A DNA stretch of 64,000 nt, from the NCBI GenBank assembly GCA_025201805.1, contig MU619248.1:177466-241465 (forward strand), in the 5' to 3' direction. Of the stretch, positions 1-12,400 are shown piece after piece. Under the pieces are notes generated by a model. It was not told the DNA's origin and did not search any database. It saw only the letters and a list, made by a program, of their open reading frames with translations. The position numbers and the translations under genes are program-made. Origin of the DNA: Parasitella parasitica. Its lineage: Eukaryota; Mucoromycota; Mucoromycetes; Mucorales; Mucoraceae. Within the stretch, counting starts at the first letter, position 1, and each line of letters opens with the position of its first letter.

Positions 1-1872
1 CGCAAATCTATGACAAAGCTTCTACTACTTTGGTTGACCGTGCTGATGAACTAGATAAAGCAGCAGAAATGATTGAACAAAACTTGTTTTTATTGGGTGC
101 AACAGCTATTGAAGACAAATTGCAAGATGGTGTACCTGATACAATCCATACGCTGCAAGAAGCAGGCATACGAGTTTGGGTTTTGACTGGTGATCGACAG
201 GAAACTGCAATTAACATTGGCTATTCATGTAAACTTTTGAATGAAGAGATGAGTTTGATCATATGTAATTTGGATAGCCATTGGGAAACAAAGAGCTTCT
301 TGGAATCCAAATTAAAAGATATTAACGGTGCGATTGAACGAGGAGAAGACTTGGAAGTAAGTTTATGCTGTTTTTTTCTCTTTGCATCATTTTAACCTCT
401 CTTTTTTTTTCAATTTAGCCACTAGCATTTGTTATTGATGGCAAAGCCTTAACATTTGCATTGGAAAAGGATATAGAAAAACTGTTGTTTGATTTGGCTG
501 TATTATGTAAAGCTGTGATCTGTTGCCGAGTGTCCCCGCTTCAAAAGGCCTTGGTTGTGAAACTCGTGAAGAAATATGATAGATCCATTTTATTAGCCAT
601 AGGCGACGGCGCCAACGATGTATCCATGATTCAGGCGGCACATGTTGGTGTTGGCATAAGCGGTGTAGAGGGCCTCCAAGCAGCTCGTAGTGCGGATTTT
701 GCTATTTCGCAATTCAGATTCTTGAAAAAACTCTTGTTGGTACATGGCTCATGGGCGTATCAGCGTTTGAGTAAGATGATCTTCTACTATTTCTACAAAA
801 ATGTAGCCTTGTATTTGACACAGTTTTGGGTAAGTTGCATACAGACCAGGGGCGATAGGTGATTAATGCGAGTATATTTAGTACGCATTTTACAACGGAT
901 TTTCGGGATCTACACTGTATGAGTCATGGACAATGTCTTGTTTCAATGTCATTTTCACCTTTTTACCGCCATTGTGCATTGGCGTTTTTGACCAATTCGT
1001 CTCGGCGAGAATGCTTGATAAATATCCTCAAATGTATATGCTTGGGCAAACAAACGAATTTTTTAATCAAAAGAAATTTTGGGGTTGGTTTGGCAATGCT
1101 GTATTTCATTCTTTGGTAAGTATTTAACAAGACTGACAAGACTGACACCAGGCTCATTTTTTTTTTCCTTGTTTAATCAGATCTTGTTCTTCCTTGGTGT
1201 GGGTATGCTAAGTACAGATGGTGTGTTTGGAGACGGCCGAGTGGGCGGTCAATGGTGGGCAGGCACAGCTGTATTTACAGCTGTATTGGGTTGTATCTTG
1301 TGGAAGGGAGCATTGATTACAGAGTGAGTTGTGTACAATTCTATTGAACATAGCAATCTAACATTTGTCTACAGCATTTGGACAAAATACACTGTTATTG
1401 GTATTCCAGGGTCAATGCTCGTTTGGTTCATATACCTACCCCTTGTCGCATTTATCGGACCCGCTATTTCAGTTGATGTGTTTCCCGAGTACTATGGCAT
1501 TGTCCCAATGCTCTGGGGAAATGTCAATTTTTGGCTGTTTGTACTGTTAGTGCCGTTCGTCTGCAATCTGCGAGATTTCTTTTGGAAATAGTAAGTCTGA
1601 GGCTCTTTTCTCTGTATAGATTACTTACTCTTTGGGTATATAGTGCAAAGAGAATGTATCGTCCGCTCCCTTACCATTTCGTTCAGGAGATCCAAAAGTA
1701 TAACTTACCTGACTATAGACCCCGTATGGACCGTTTTAGGCAAGCAGTGAACAAGGTCCGTCGGATACAACGCCTCAAAAGAAATCGTGGCTATGCTTTC
1801 TCTCAGAACGACAGTGACCAAACTAAAATTATTCGTGTTTATGATACCACCCAACAGAAGCCTCAAGGTTAA
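1..1872 (+). CDS. P4-type ATPase, phospholipid flippase of the Drs2/ATP8A class (3' part only)
   Basis: Aminophospholipid-translocating ATPase of Golgi, endosome or plasma membrane; the 5' half lies outside the window. Exons read 1-356 (codons start at base 3), 419-829, 882-1115, 1181-1323, 1375-1590 and 1644-1872, with GT-AG introns of 51-65 nt and phase kept throughout. Seen: the P-domain segment [11 protein letters not shown], the hinge motif [11 protein letters not shown], then the IFYYFYKN start of the C-terminal membrane region and YAFYNGFSG after intron 2, all P4-ATPase signatures. The remaining hydrophobic segments fit TM5-TM10. The cytosolic tail contains GYAFSQ, a motif of the autoregulatory tail of Drs2/ATP8A, which favours that class over Dnf or Neo1. 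No damage is visible. The actuator domain and the phosphorylated Asp are not in the window. Confidence 0.95.
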
Positions 1873-2018
1873 CCATTTTCATTTTTACCTATTTTCCTTA
1901 CTATTATAATTATATATAAAGCTTTTTTCTTGCTGTAATCTTGTCCGCATTGGCGAATTTGAATCAATGTGATTCCACATTTTGTTTGCTATTTGAAACA
2001 CTCCAAAATTGGGCATAT

Positions 2019-2700
2019 ATGCTTGCATACATACACATATATAAGGCGCCACTTTCTTTGATATGTATCAATACACTACATTACGATAAAACGCAACATA
2101 TCGATGAAAAGCAACTGTACATCGATGATGAATATCGTTTCGAGTTTGTAGCCTCGTACATGGAATTTGGTGGAAGGGACATCAAGGCTATCCAAGGCAT
2201 TGCTGAAAAAGATGTGTCCTCTTGTCCCTATCCTCATTGATTGTGTCTACAAAAAGCAATTTAAATTTGACATTACAAAGAAGCTTTTCTTAACCAAGAA
2301 TGAGGGTTTCGAAGGCGAAATCGCCAAGTCTCTTGATGAATTGACGTTAGATCATCCTCAGATCAAGTTCCGTGAGGACTTACTGGGCAAGTACCTAATT
2401 CATATACTCGAGGACCCTTACGATGATTGCTTTCTCAAGTATCTCGATTGGCTTGCCAAAACTCTCACCGATACTTCTGACAAAAAGAGTACGATTCATG
2501 TTGACTACATTTATCTTAACGCCTTGATGGGTTTTGTTGATTCTGCCATTATTAATGCTGTTCGCACTTTGCGTTTAGAACGTAATAAAGAAGGCGATGT
2601 TCTGATTGCATTCAATAATCGGATGCGGATTCAGAATGATTACTATGCAAAGTATTACATGAACCCTTATTTCATTAATTTCATGGAAAAAGAAGTATAA
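2019..2700 (+). CDS. Protoglobin-like (globin-sensor fold) protein, reading frame broken by one frameshift
   Basis: Resembles the single-domain protoglobin family found in fungi. Seen: an N-terminal helix region (IDEKQLYIDDEYRFEF), then LCP-like CPLVPILIDCVY, FDITKKLFL, LDELTLDHPQIKFRED, YLDWLAKTLTD and YIYLNALMGFVDS, in family order, ending at 2698-2700. The first part (to IAEK) and the rest lie in different frames. The switch falls in the five-A run 2206-2210; one A fewer would join them. The position where I recall the heme-ligating His of the family (GKIHT-like) reads AKTLT here, so heme binding is doubtful. The start is unclear: the first in-frame ATG is 2019, but an upstream exon is possible. 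It may be a decaying gene, a sequencing error in the A-run, or a recoded gene. The next gene (ILV3) is convergent, 434 bp away. Confidence 0.6.
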
Positions 2701-3134
2701 AGATGAAGCTGGTCAAGAGAGCCAAGCTCAAAAATATAATATTGAGCCTATTTTCCATCATTATTGGTAGTTTGAGCTTCTGGATGTCTGCGAACAGACA
2801 CTAGATTTAAACTGTATTATGTTTATAAGCATCAATCCTCCATTTATCTTCCTTTTAGCTATAGCTTACACTTTGAATTCATTTATGTTGGTAAATAGCA
2901 CAAAAATGCGCGTATTTTAACGAAATCAAATACTATCCCAAAGCAAAATAACGTTGTGCGATTACTACTAAGGGCAAACTAGTTGCTTGACATCTTTGCG
3001 CAAGGATTTGACACATCAGTGAGACAATTATGCTCGATGTTCATACTATCTTGCGCTTCCTTCCACACGATGCATTAATATACGCCAGACAGTTTCAGCA
3101 ATGTATCGAACAGAATATGGCATATTTATTCAAA
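2701..3134. other. Convergent 3' intergenic region, no gene seen
   Basis: AT-rich stretch between the 3' ends of the protoglobin-like gene (+) and ILV3 (-). It must hold both transcript ends. I see no ORF or structured RNA that I can support. Confidence 0.5.
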
Positions 3135-5389
3135 TCAATATTCATCTGTAACAGCACCTTCACTTGCACTCTTCACAGTCATGCAGTACTTGGCTAGGAC
3201 TCCCTTTGTATATTTAGGAGGCTTTGGCTGCCAGCCTTTTTTACGTTCAGCGAGCTCTTCATCAGAGATATGCAGTGTCATTTGTCTTGTATTCGCATCA
3301 ATTGTTATCTTATCACCGTTCTGGACAAGAGCAATAGGACCACCTACTTGCGCCTCAGGACACACATGCCCGATGATAAAACCCTGTAATAAATCAGTTT
3401 GAATTATAGCTTGTACTTATAACCAAAGTAATGCTTACATGCGAAGCACCAGAGAAACGACCATCAGTAACTAAAGCAACATCCTTGCCGAGACCAGCAC
3501 CCATGATTGCAGCAGTTGGCTTCACTATTTTAATATTGTATTAAACCCTTCGCAAGATCATATATTTACGAAAGAAAGACTTACGCATCTAGTAAAAGTT
3601 CTATTAGCACGTAATATATGATATGTAGTAATACAAATGCTTTACCTCTGGCATGCCAGGGCCACCCTTAGGGCCTTGATATCTAACTACAACAACAGAC
3701 CCTTTAGGGATATCTTTTCTTTCCAGGGCATCAAATATTTGATCTTCCTCATCGAATACTCTGGCGACCCCGGTGAATTTGAGGCCTTCTTTACCTGTGA
3801 TTTTGGCAACTGCACCCTGAATATCCAGTATGTCATGTGCGATTTTAGTGACACAACTCCCAATATTACTTTAGATCTGTACAACTGTACCTCAGGAGCT
3901 AAATTTCCTCGTAGAATTGTCAAATGTCCGGTTGGCTTGATGGGATTCTCGATGGGATTGATAATTTGCTGACCCTCGGCAAGATCGTCAACTTCTGCCA
4001 AATTTTCTGCCTGAGTCTTTCCTGTTACAGTCAAACAATCGCCATGTAGCATGCCCTTTCCAAGGAGGTATTTCAATACGCCTGGAACACCACCTACATT
4101 GTGAAGGTCTTCCATGACATATTTGCCACTTGGCCTTAGATTAGCTAAAAAGGGGGTCTTGTCAGAGATTGTCTGGACATCATCAATGGTGAAATCAACA
4201 TCAGCAGCTTTGGCCATAGCAAGCATATGAAGCACGGCATTGGTAGACCCTCCTAAAACCATAATTGTGACAAATGCATTTTCAAATGCTTTTCGAGTTA
4301 AAATGTCTCTGGGCTTGATGTCCTTTTCTAACAGGTAGTAAATAGCTTTACCCGCACGGAGACACTCTTGAGCCTTCAATGGACTCTCGGCAGGGGTGCT
4401 GCTTGAATATGGCAACGATAAACCAAGCGCTTCAATGGCACTAGACATGGTGTTGGCAGTGAACATTCCACCGCATGCACCGCTGCCAGGACAAGCGTTC
4501 CGGATGATATCTTTTCTCTCTTCTTCCGTAATTTTGCCACTAATGAATTCGCCATTACACTCTAATGCATTACCAATGTCAATTTCACGTCCCTGACAAG
4601 ATCCAACTGTGCCATATCCCTTTTTCATTGTGCCACCGTAAATAACCAATGACGGACGATTAAGACGAGCAATTGCCATGACAGCTCCAGGCATGTTTTT
4701 GTCGCATCCTGGGAGGGATATATTAGCATCGTACCACAAAGCACTCATCACCTTGGTACACGTTATTGCAGTTTAGCGGGTAGTTTCATGCAGGCCTTTA
4801 TTTTAAAAATCCGCGCTTACCGTTTCGATCGAGTCTGCAATCACATCTCTGCTGGGTAATGAGAAAGACATGCCAGCACTACCCATAGGGATTGCATCAC
4901 TAACACCGATGGTATTAAATTGATAACCAACCAAACCAGCTTTCCACACGCCATCACGAACTTTGTGAGCCAAGGCATCAATATGATTGTTGCATGGATT
5001 ACCATCATACCCACTATTTCAAAATGTTAAGATTCGACGATTTTTACGCACGCCACCATTCAGTTCACGCACAATGAGGTAATACCGACTTGAGCTTTGC
5101 CCATGTCTTTATCAGTGAGTCCAGTGGCGTATACTACATTAATATGCATAGAAAATCAGTAAAATAAAAAGGCAATTTGTATTTAGAAATACACTACATT
5201 GAGCTTGACCCGCGCCAGCAGATGGCGTTTGAGTGATTGCACGGCTGTACTTGTTCATGATACCTGCCTTACTTGACACTCCTCGATCTCTTGGGGCTAA
5301 TTTGTGACTTGAAGGTACGTATGAATTGTTAAGATAATCTTATAAAATGCTTAAACGAACTTGACTTACATTTGAACTTCTCCGGCCAT
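3135..5389 (-). CDS. ILV3: Dihydroxy-acid dehydratase (branched-chain amino acid synthesis), nine exons including a 4-nt microexon
   Basis: Dehydrates 2,3-dihydroxy-isovalerate and -methylvalerate to the 2-keto acids of valine and isoleucine synthesis, using an Fe-S cluster. Exons (transcript order): 5389-5370, 5307-5198, 5133-5073, 5013-4821, 4751-3891, 3816-3646, 3588-3585, 3524-3439, 3383-3135; 1755 nt, 584 aa, phase kept. Seen: [15 protein letters not shown] (Cys71), [10 protein letters not shown] (Cys144), [14 protein letters not shown] (Cys221), [25 protein letters not shown] and [19 protein letters not shown]. The three cysteines match the cluster ligands of the family. The 4-nt exon ATGC is needed to give the conserved PEMLKP; skipping it creates a stop. 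The N-terminus (MAGEVQIHKL) is short and does not look like a mitochondrial presequence, although Ilv3 is normally mitochondrial. An 11-G run (5412-5422, + strand) lies just before the start. Confidence 0.95.
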
Positions 5390-6388
5390 TTGCTATGATT
5401 GAGAAGAGTGAGGGGGGGGGGGAGAGACGCTGGTAATTGATTAATTTATGAAAGCAACTAAAGAGAAAGAAAATTGTAGATGAGATCTTCCTTTTATACT
5501 TGATGACACTCTAAACTTGTTTGCATACTCTCACGGTGAAAGGTACAGAATTATCCACCGCCACTCTCTTAATAATCGCGGTTGACTTGGTCAAAAGTGG
5601 GAAAGCTATCTGCTTTTCCTGAAACACAAGAAAATAAATAAAGGTTTTTTTTTTCTGCGCAATCACCAAAGCAATGCAAACTGTGGTCAACCCATCCTTT
5701 GCTGTTTTCTTGAGGGATCTCATGAGTACTCTGCCTAATGTGCCCAATTATTTTTTTGAGCCTCTTAAATTAAGCTCACCTTTGACCAAGGTTTTCGACT
5801 TGGGAAAACATCCCTCGATAGGGTTAAGGAAAGGAGAGTACGGGGGCAAAAAGCATATTTGATGGATTAAATTTTTTAAAGAGTTCTTTTACAACAGGTG
5901 ATTTGTGAATTATAACAAAAAAAAGAAAAAAAAGACCAATTCCCAATCGATTTGGTGGTTAATCATTTATTTAACCTATTAATCATATGTCGTAATGCGT
6001 TTTTTAGTTTTATTAGAACTACTTTTCAAGTGATATAATCTAATTACGACGCGAACAAGAATCAGAAATGAACATTTATTTAAAGAGATTCGATAATTTT
6101 GCTTTAGATGATCGAATGAGTTGCTCATGAACAACAAAATACTTTTAACTTAACAAGCGTTCATTTTATTAAGCAACACACTGTGGTAGAAGCATTTGAA
6201 TTGACCAAATATGATCAGATAACGAATGTATTGCACAGTTCATTGCACGAAATACAAAATTATCCAAGAAATGAGCCAACTGAACAATCAATATGCCCAA
6301 ATCGCATGAAGAGTTGTATATACTCATGCTTTATTGATTAAAAAATAACCGTAGTTAAACAAATCGATAATCAAAATAGTGGGTATGT
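5390..6388. other. Intergenic region: ILV3 promoter side and 3' side of the MIR gene
   Basis: About 1 kb upstream of ILV3 (-) and downstream of the MIR-domain gene (-). It holds an 11-G homopolymer at 5412-5422 within probable ILV3 leader DNA and A-rich runs near 5920-5935. Short ORFs here (for example 5674-5862) show no family resemblance and no splice context, so I do not call them genes. Confidence 0.5.
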
Positions 6389-7057
6389 CTAATCAAAGGA
6401 GACAGTCCATTTGCTATTGTCGTCTGTACCCTCAAAAGCAGAGACTTCGTTTTCATCGTCAGACAAATGGACATCATGTGAGTGAAGGAGCTTGCCAGTT
6501 TGGACATGGCGAATGATGACAGGTTGGTCTACTCGCCAGAACTAGATGTGTATGTACATATTCTGGTCAATCACCGCTAATTCTGTTGTTTTACCATCAT
6601 ATACTTACATCGTCATACTGTTCATCGTCCTCGTCAAATTGGAGAACCTCCCAGACATCATTCTCATCCGACTCATTATCATTACCAAAGCAACTGACTT
6701 CTTGCTGACCAGAAGTAGGACTCTCAACTACGTGAGAGTGCAAGTTGGCACGAGTAGGAATGTGCTTGAGACGGATCTTATCCTCAAAGCCAACCTCGTA
6801 GCCAGGTTCTTCGTCGGTTTCTTGAGGGGGAAGGACAATCCAGGAGGTTTCATCTCCTAGCAAAGTTGCAGAAGAGAATACCTTTTGTTGTTGAGAACCA
6901 CCAGCATAATGCTCACCACCTCTGGAGGAAAGGAAACGATTTGTGGTAACATGCTTGAGTGAAATATGATCACTTTAAAGTTGTTAGTTTCGTGATTTGG
7001 ATTGTATACCTCTACTTACCCGAAGCGAATAATACCATCTTCTTGAGGACGAGACAT
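6389..7057 (-). CDS. Small cytosolic MIR-domain protein
   Basis: Beta-trefoil MIR repeats occur in protein O-mannosyltransferases, SDF2-like proteins and IP3/ryanodine receptors; this protein is only the repeats. Exons: 7057-7020, 6972-6609 and 6541-6389; 555 nt, 184 aa, phase kept. Seen: three MIR-like units, each with the LKHV/LKHI/IRHV plus T-x-x-L(H)S pattern: HISLKHVTTNRFLSSRG (about 15-31), IRLKHIPTRANLHSH (about 81-95) and IIRHVQTGKLLHSHD (about 143-157). There is no signal peptide and no membrane segment, unlike SDF2 and the mannosyltransferases, so a cytosolic or nuclear location is inferred. The linkers are acidic (DESDEND, DEDDEQYDD). The ligand is unknown. Confidence 0.85.
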
Positions 7058-9452
7058 TTTGTAGATATAAACTCAAAGATAAAGATATATGTACGATATG
7101 TTTGTTGCTTGGGGGGTATTTATAGTGAAAGCTATAGCGTGGAGTTATATATAGGTAAGTTGATGGAATTTGAAATCGGTTTCATTGCGCAGTTAGAAAC
7201 CTTAACGTTGACCACCATTAGGTATTGCCTATTTAGCAGCCTCAAAGGGAACATTCGACATCTAGCATTGCTAAATTGCTAAATTAATTGGTAAAAAAAA
7301 TATTACTATCATTATCCAAAGTATCACGCAATGCATTTGCAAGTATGAAATTTGCACAACCTCAATTACGTACATCTGTCGTCCATGGTGCATTATATGC
7401 TTGTGGTCGTGTTGCAAACGTATCACCTTTAGCCTTTTTATCTCCGTGAAATAGTGCAAATCTAAAATTATCTATCATTGTAAATACAGAGGTCCGGTTT
7501 TATTAAAACGTAATAGAATGTCATTATCAGCAGAAATCTTTAGTACATTTCTCAGCGTGAGACCACTGCAAAAATCAAGCTTACTTCTACAATTTATAAT
7601 GTATTGGTTTTTTATGAGAACCTTGTACTACCACTGTTTGTTACAGGAAAATGAGAAAAATAAATGAGAAAAGTTGATAAAGAAGGAAGACATTGATATA
7701 ACTGAGCGCTAGTAATTTTGCTAAGATTCCTACCTGATGTTGCGTGCATTGTCCACATCTCGTTGCCATACAGGTCCACAATTTTTCAGACTAGAACGGA
7801 ATGCTTTGTTGCTCCCAAGTTTCAGAGTTCCAAGTTTGTGCACAGACTAAAACTGATTGACTTGATCAAGAGCGTGTTTCCTATACACAGATAATGGTCT
7901 GGATACTATAATTTTGCACGTAACTTTTTCATCGCAATATGTTTTCACTCAAAATCCGAAATCAAGTTTCCTATTAAGCTTACTTTTCGCATGGTTTTAT
8001 TATGCCCCTTATGCTCGTTAATTTTCGGTTATCACATTCCTATGCTTGATAATTTGCATTTTGTATTCAATGATTCTATTACGCTTTCTCCTATGCTTCT
8101 TGGTGATTTTCATCTCGTAACTCCTGCATTACGATAAGCACATATTATCAGATGTCTGAATGCAAATATGGAACTGTAGATGGTGTAAGAGATCGAGTAT
8201 CACGTTAATGATTTTATTACTAGAGCTTTAAATAGATTGCCTAGCATTACTTTTGGTTTAGTGTAAAAGATTATGTTCTATTAGGTTAAAAAAAATAGAT
8301 ACATTCATTATTTTTCACGTAAAAAGTATGGACTCGTTTGTTTTGGCTCATAGTATTTCTTTATATAGAGAATAAAATGTACAGTATTTGCGTCCATAGG
8401 AGGAAAATGAAGTAAAATCTATTCTGTATGCATTTCAAAGCATTATGAGAATAAACCCTCCTGTCAGTCTTGCTGTCCTCATTAAAAATTCACTTATTCT
8501 CAATAATTTGAATGTTATCTTCATTGAACTGAAACCTTCTCTCATTTTCTGGAAAAAGATAATGAACAACACCTTAATCTTATTGCTATGGTAGCCTGGG
8601 AATTATAAGTAGATTCTCGAACTGTGCTTGATCACCCCGAAAGAATACAAGAAATTGGACAGTTAGAAATGTGGAAAATGCTCTTTCTATTGGCGTGTAG
8701 TAAAGTTACTTTTATGCACGACATGTTTTCCTTTTTTTTTTGTCAATTGCACGCTATCTTCAGAAGCATGAAAACAAGAGCTTTTATTTACTTGTCCAAA
8801 GTAGTGTGGGCTTTGAGCAAAGAATATATAGATTATGCTAAAAACTTTTGTGCAGTAGTTAGGCTCGACTCGATTAATAAGCATTAAAGAAAGAATCAAG
8901 TGAAAGACCCCCAGAAATAACTATATCAAAGGAACTTCTTCAAAGAGTTTGATAACGGTTCTTGTTAAACAATTTCAGGAACGAAAAGTTAGCTGCACTT
9001 GTCAAAGCTTGGAAAAAGAATATCAATGGTCGAATGCATTAAGTATTCAAATAGCCGTAGTTTGTGAAGGATGCACGTTTAAAAAATTAAGATTCAAAAT
9101 TCGCTTTAAAATCGGTCTATTTGCGTCAAAAATGTTGGATTTGATATTTTTCTCTTCACTTTTGCGTCGTTTGAAGGAACTAATTGATAGTCGAGAAAAT
9201 GTAGCGCAAAAAAATCCCTTAGCTAGACACGATAAAAATTGAAAATGGCTGAAAAATCTAATATATAACAAAGATGAAATACCGGTATGGTCATTGTAAA
9301 AGAAAAAATCATACGATTTTATGTATGAATAGAATTGCGATTGTAGCAATGGAACGTGTATGATTTTTAGATTTACAGACAAGAAATAAATAATAATAAA
9401 AATAAAATAAAAAATAAACTATATAATGATGATATGAATGATAGAACGTAAT
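7058..9452. other. 2.4-kb gene-poor region
   Basis: AT-rich DNA between the start of the MIR gene and the 3' end of the SREBP gene. Short ORFs (7271-7459, 8624-8887, 8949-9242, 9047-9382) have no recognisable domain and low-complexity composition. I found no tRNA-like B box or repeat that I can support. Confidence 0.45.
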
Positions 9453-12400
9453 TTAAAGAGTAAGGGTATCATTAGCGTGTGCGATATAAGACTGAATGCG
9501 TTTTTTACAACTAGCCAATAATGATTTTGTATACGGTGATTCCATATCTTGTGTAATTTGGTCGCGAAGTTCAGCAATATAGACTGAAAATTGACTTGCA
9601 AGCAATGTCTTGTTTTCATCTTGAATGTCGAGGGTTTTTGTAGTTGTTTGCTGTTTAGTAACTAAGGCTTTTAATGTTCTCAAATGAACAGACAATGTGG
9701 AGAGGACAAGGACGCTTGCTTCAAAGTTTTCATTACAAAATTGAGTTGAAGTGGTTGCAATTTGTTCAATGCACTCACGAGAAGCAGATCTATACTTGGC
9801 AGCTTCTTTGAGAAACTGGGGGACTTGATCGGCATTGGCATTGGTTTGCAAAGCAGAGGCGGCCTCCAACATGTGATAAATCATAGCATAATGACGACGC
9901 AACAGATTAGAAGAAAGATGACTAACAGTGGGGGACTCGGCTCGGATGTATTCGGCAAGAGCATCTAAATGTTCCTGTTGAGCGTTATCGCTCAAAGATT
10001 CAAGGGCTAAACCAACACGAATCCACCATTGTAACATGCAACCAGGAGCAGTTGTTGTAGCAGAAACATAAAGTGGATGTTCGAGCTGCTTCTTGCTAAA
10101 TACAGAACGAGAACCGTTTAAATAAGAGTACCAGCAGTCTTGAATGTTGCCAACCTGCTGCCAGTATAGAATCAAATCCAAAGGAGATGTAACATAAGGG
10201 AGTACAAATGAATAGAATACATTTCTGCAATTTTTTTCATTTGTGCTACCGACGAATCCGTTTCGGGACTCTAGCATCTGTAACACTTGTTGATGACAAT
10301 TAACACTGAGCAATTGGTTTTTTGTGGTAACTTGTTGATCAGGCTCGATAGCTTGCTTTTGATCCTTGATAGCAGAAAACACTCGCTTCCAACAGAGCGG
10401 AGTAATATAGCAAGAGATAGACTTGGGCAAACAGAGTTCAAGCTGTAGAGCAGCAGTAGCGTACACTCGAGCCACCGTATTTTGTTCGCAATAAATGTCA
10501 TGATTCTCATCGCGCTTCATCTTGTGTAATTGAGCGAACATGCTGACACAAGAATGAAACATGCCGAGCCGTGTTATACCTGGATTAGCTAATATATTTT
10601 TAAAAAAAAGGTGAGTACAGTCATAGAGCAATAGCGTGTATTCATAACGCATTTACCACCGAGACATTCAACTTCATTTAGACGAATCCAAGCACCTACA
10701 TAAGTTAATTCTTCAGGGCAACCAACTGGTTTAGCACGTTTGTGGAATACAACCAACAAGGGACGAGGAATGAGCAAAGAGAGGCTGTAGCGGATGATAG
10801 CGTAGACACAGGCCACTATGTCAAAAAGAGCAGCACTATTGGGGTCGCACTTGACAACAGAGTATTTGTTGACGATGCAAACAAGATTTGTATAAAGTCG
10901 ACTCCATGCAGTTGAAACCTCACTAGCGTAATGATGGTGAGTGAGACATTTTTTGGGTCTGCTGATAGGACGGGGACGAAGCCATCTGAGAAGGATTGGA
11001 ACGAGACAAATATAGATAATGCCAGAAGTATAAACCAAATAACGAATGGTTTTCCTAGAAATTGTACATAACATCGTTAAACTTTGAAGCTAAAATATGA
11101 ACAAAAGTTGTAGCTATTACCAGTAATCAGCCGGAACTGATGCTGCTGAATCCAATGAACGGGAATCTGCGGTGGTAGTGCTTTGATAGATGTCATAAGT
11201 ACTGCGATGATGAGATGAGGATGGATTACTTGAGGCAGATGGGGACAAAGAAAAGAGCGTTATGCACAGGAAAGCAGCCATAAACGTCTTGTTACCATTG
11301 CCGTCTTCATTAGGTGAGGATTTCTTGGAGGCAACTTTAGTATTCTTTGACGATTGTCTACGGCGATAGGGTCTCCTTTCAGGTTTAGGCAGTAGTTGCG
11401 CCAAGGCAGCTCTTTGAGCAGCACGCTCACGCAATATGCGCTGCCTTTCAGCTTTTTCGCGTTCCTGAGCTTCACGACGTTCCTGGGCCAAACGGTCTTG
11501 TTCGAATCTCTCAAATTCGCTTTTCTGGCGTAAAAAATGAGCAAGGACATCATTTCCACCAGGCATTTGAGCAATGATTTGTTGAAGCATCATGTTTTCT
11601 TGCTCTGTAGAGTCATTTGTATTCTTAAGGAATTGAATATATTCAGTTGCTTTGCGTAAAATGGTAGCTTTGTTTAATTTTTTGGCGACTTCGACACCAC
11701 CAACGATTTCTTCGCTGCCTTCTTCACCGCCGGATTCAACGCTAGAGTTATCTTCGTCTCCCTTATCTCGGAGCCGCGCCTTGCACAACGCTGGTACAAC
11801 GTTCTGTAGCTCTTGGATACGATCATTAATGTTATTTCTGTATCTTCTTTCAATAGCGTTATGAGCTACTTTTTTCAATTGCTTTCCAGGCTCTAAGAAA
11901 CGGTTGCGTTCTAAAAAGTTTGAGGTTGGTTGCTGCAATTGCTGATGCCTAGTCAATGTCTTTCTCCAGTTTCTTGTTTCGTGCTGATTTGTATCTAATG
12001 GGTGAACGCCATTTGATTCTACAATAAATGTTAATAAAAGAAAAGAACGTATTTGGCATACAAATTAGCATGATTACCTTTGAATTGGCTCCATTGATCA
12101 ATTGCTATAAATGCCCCTGAAAACATATTGTCTTCCAATGGAGGTGATGGTAGATTCGAGGAACTAGGTACATTTTCAGTAGTGGGTGTTGTTGGAATGT
12201 TTATCCCTGGTACGTTGTGAAGATGAGATGAGAACATGGGCTTTTTCCCAAAGAAACCAGCAAGTGCTTTACTTGCTTCATCCTGTATATGCTGATTATA
12301 TGAATAAAGTGGAGGGCTATCTACCATTTGGGGAGATAACGAGTTTGATGTGTATCCATCTGAAGACGGTTGAGGTGAATTTAACGGCGACATTTGCATT

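Noticed and set aside
5674-5862. 62-codon ORF upstream of ILV3
   Set aside because: Sits in promoter DNA, no domain, and no splice or conservation evidence.
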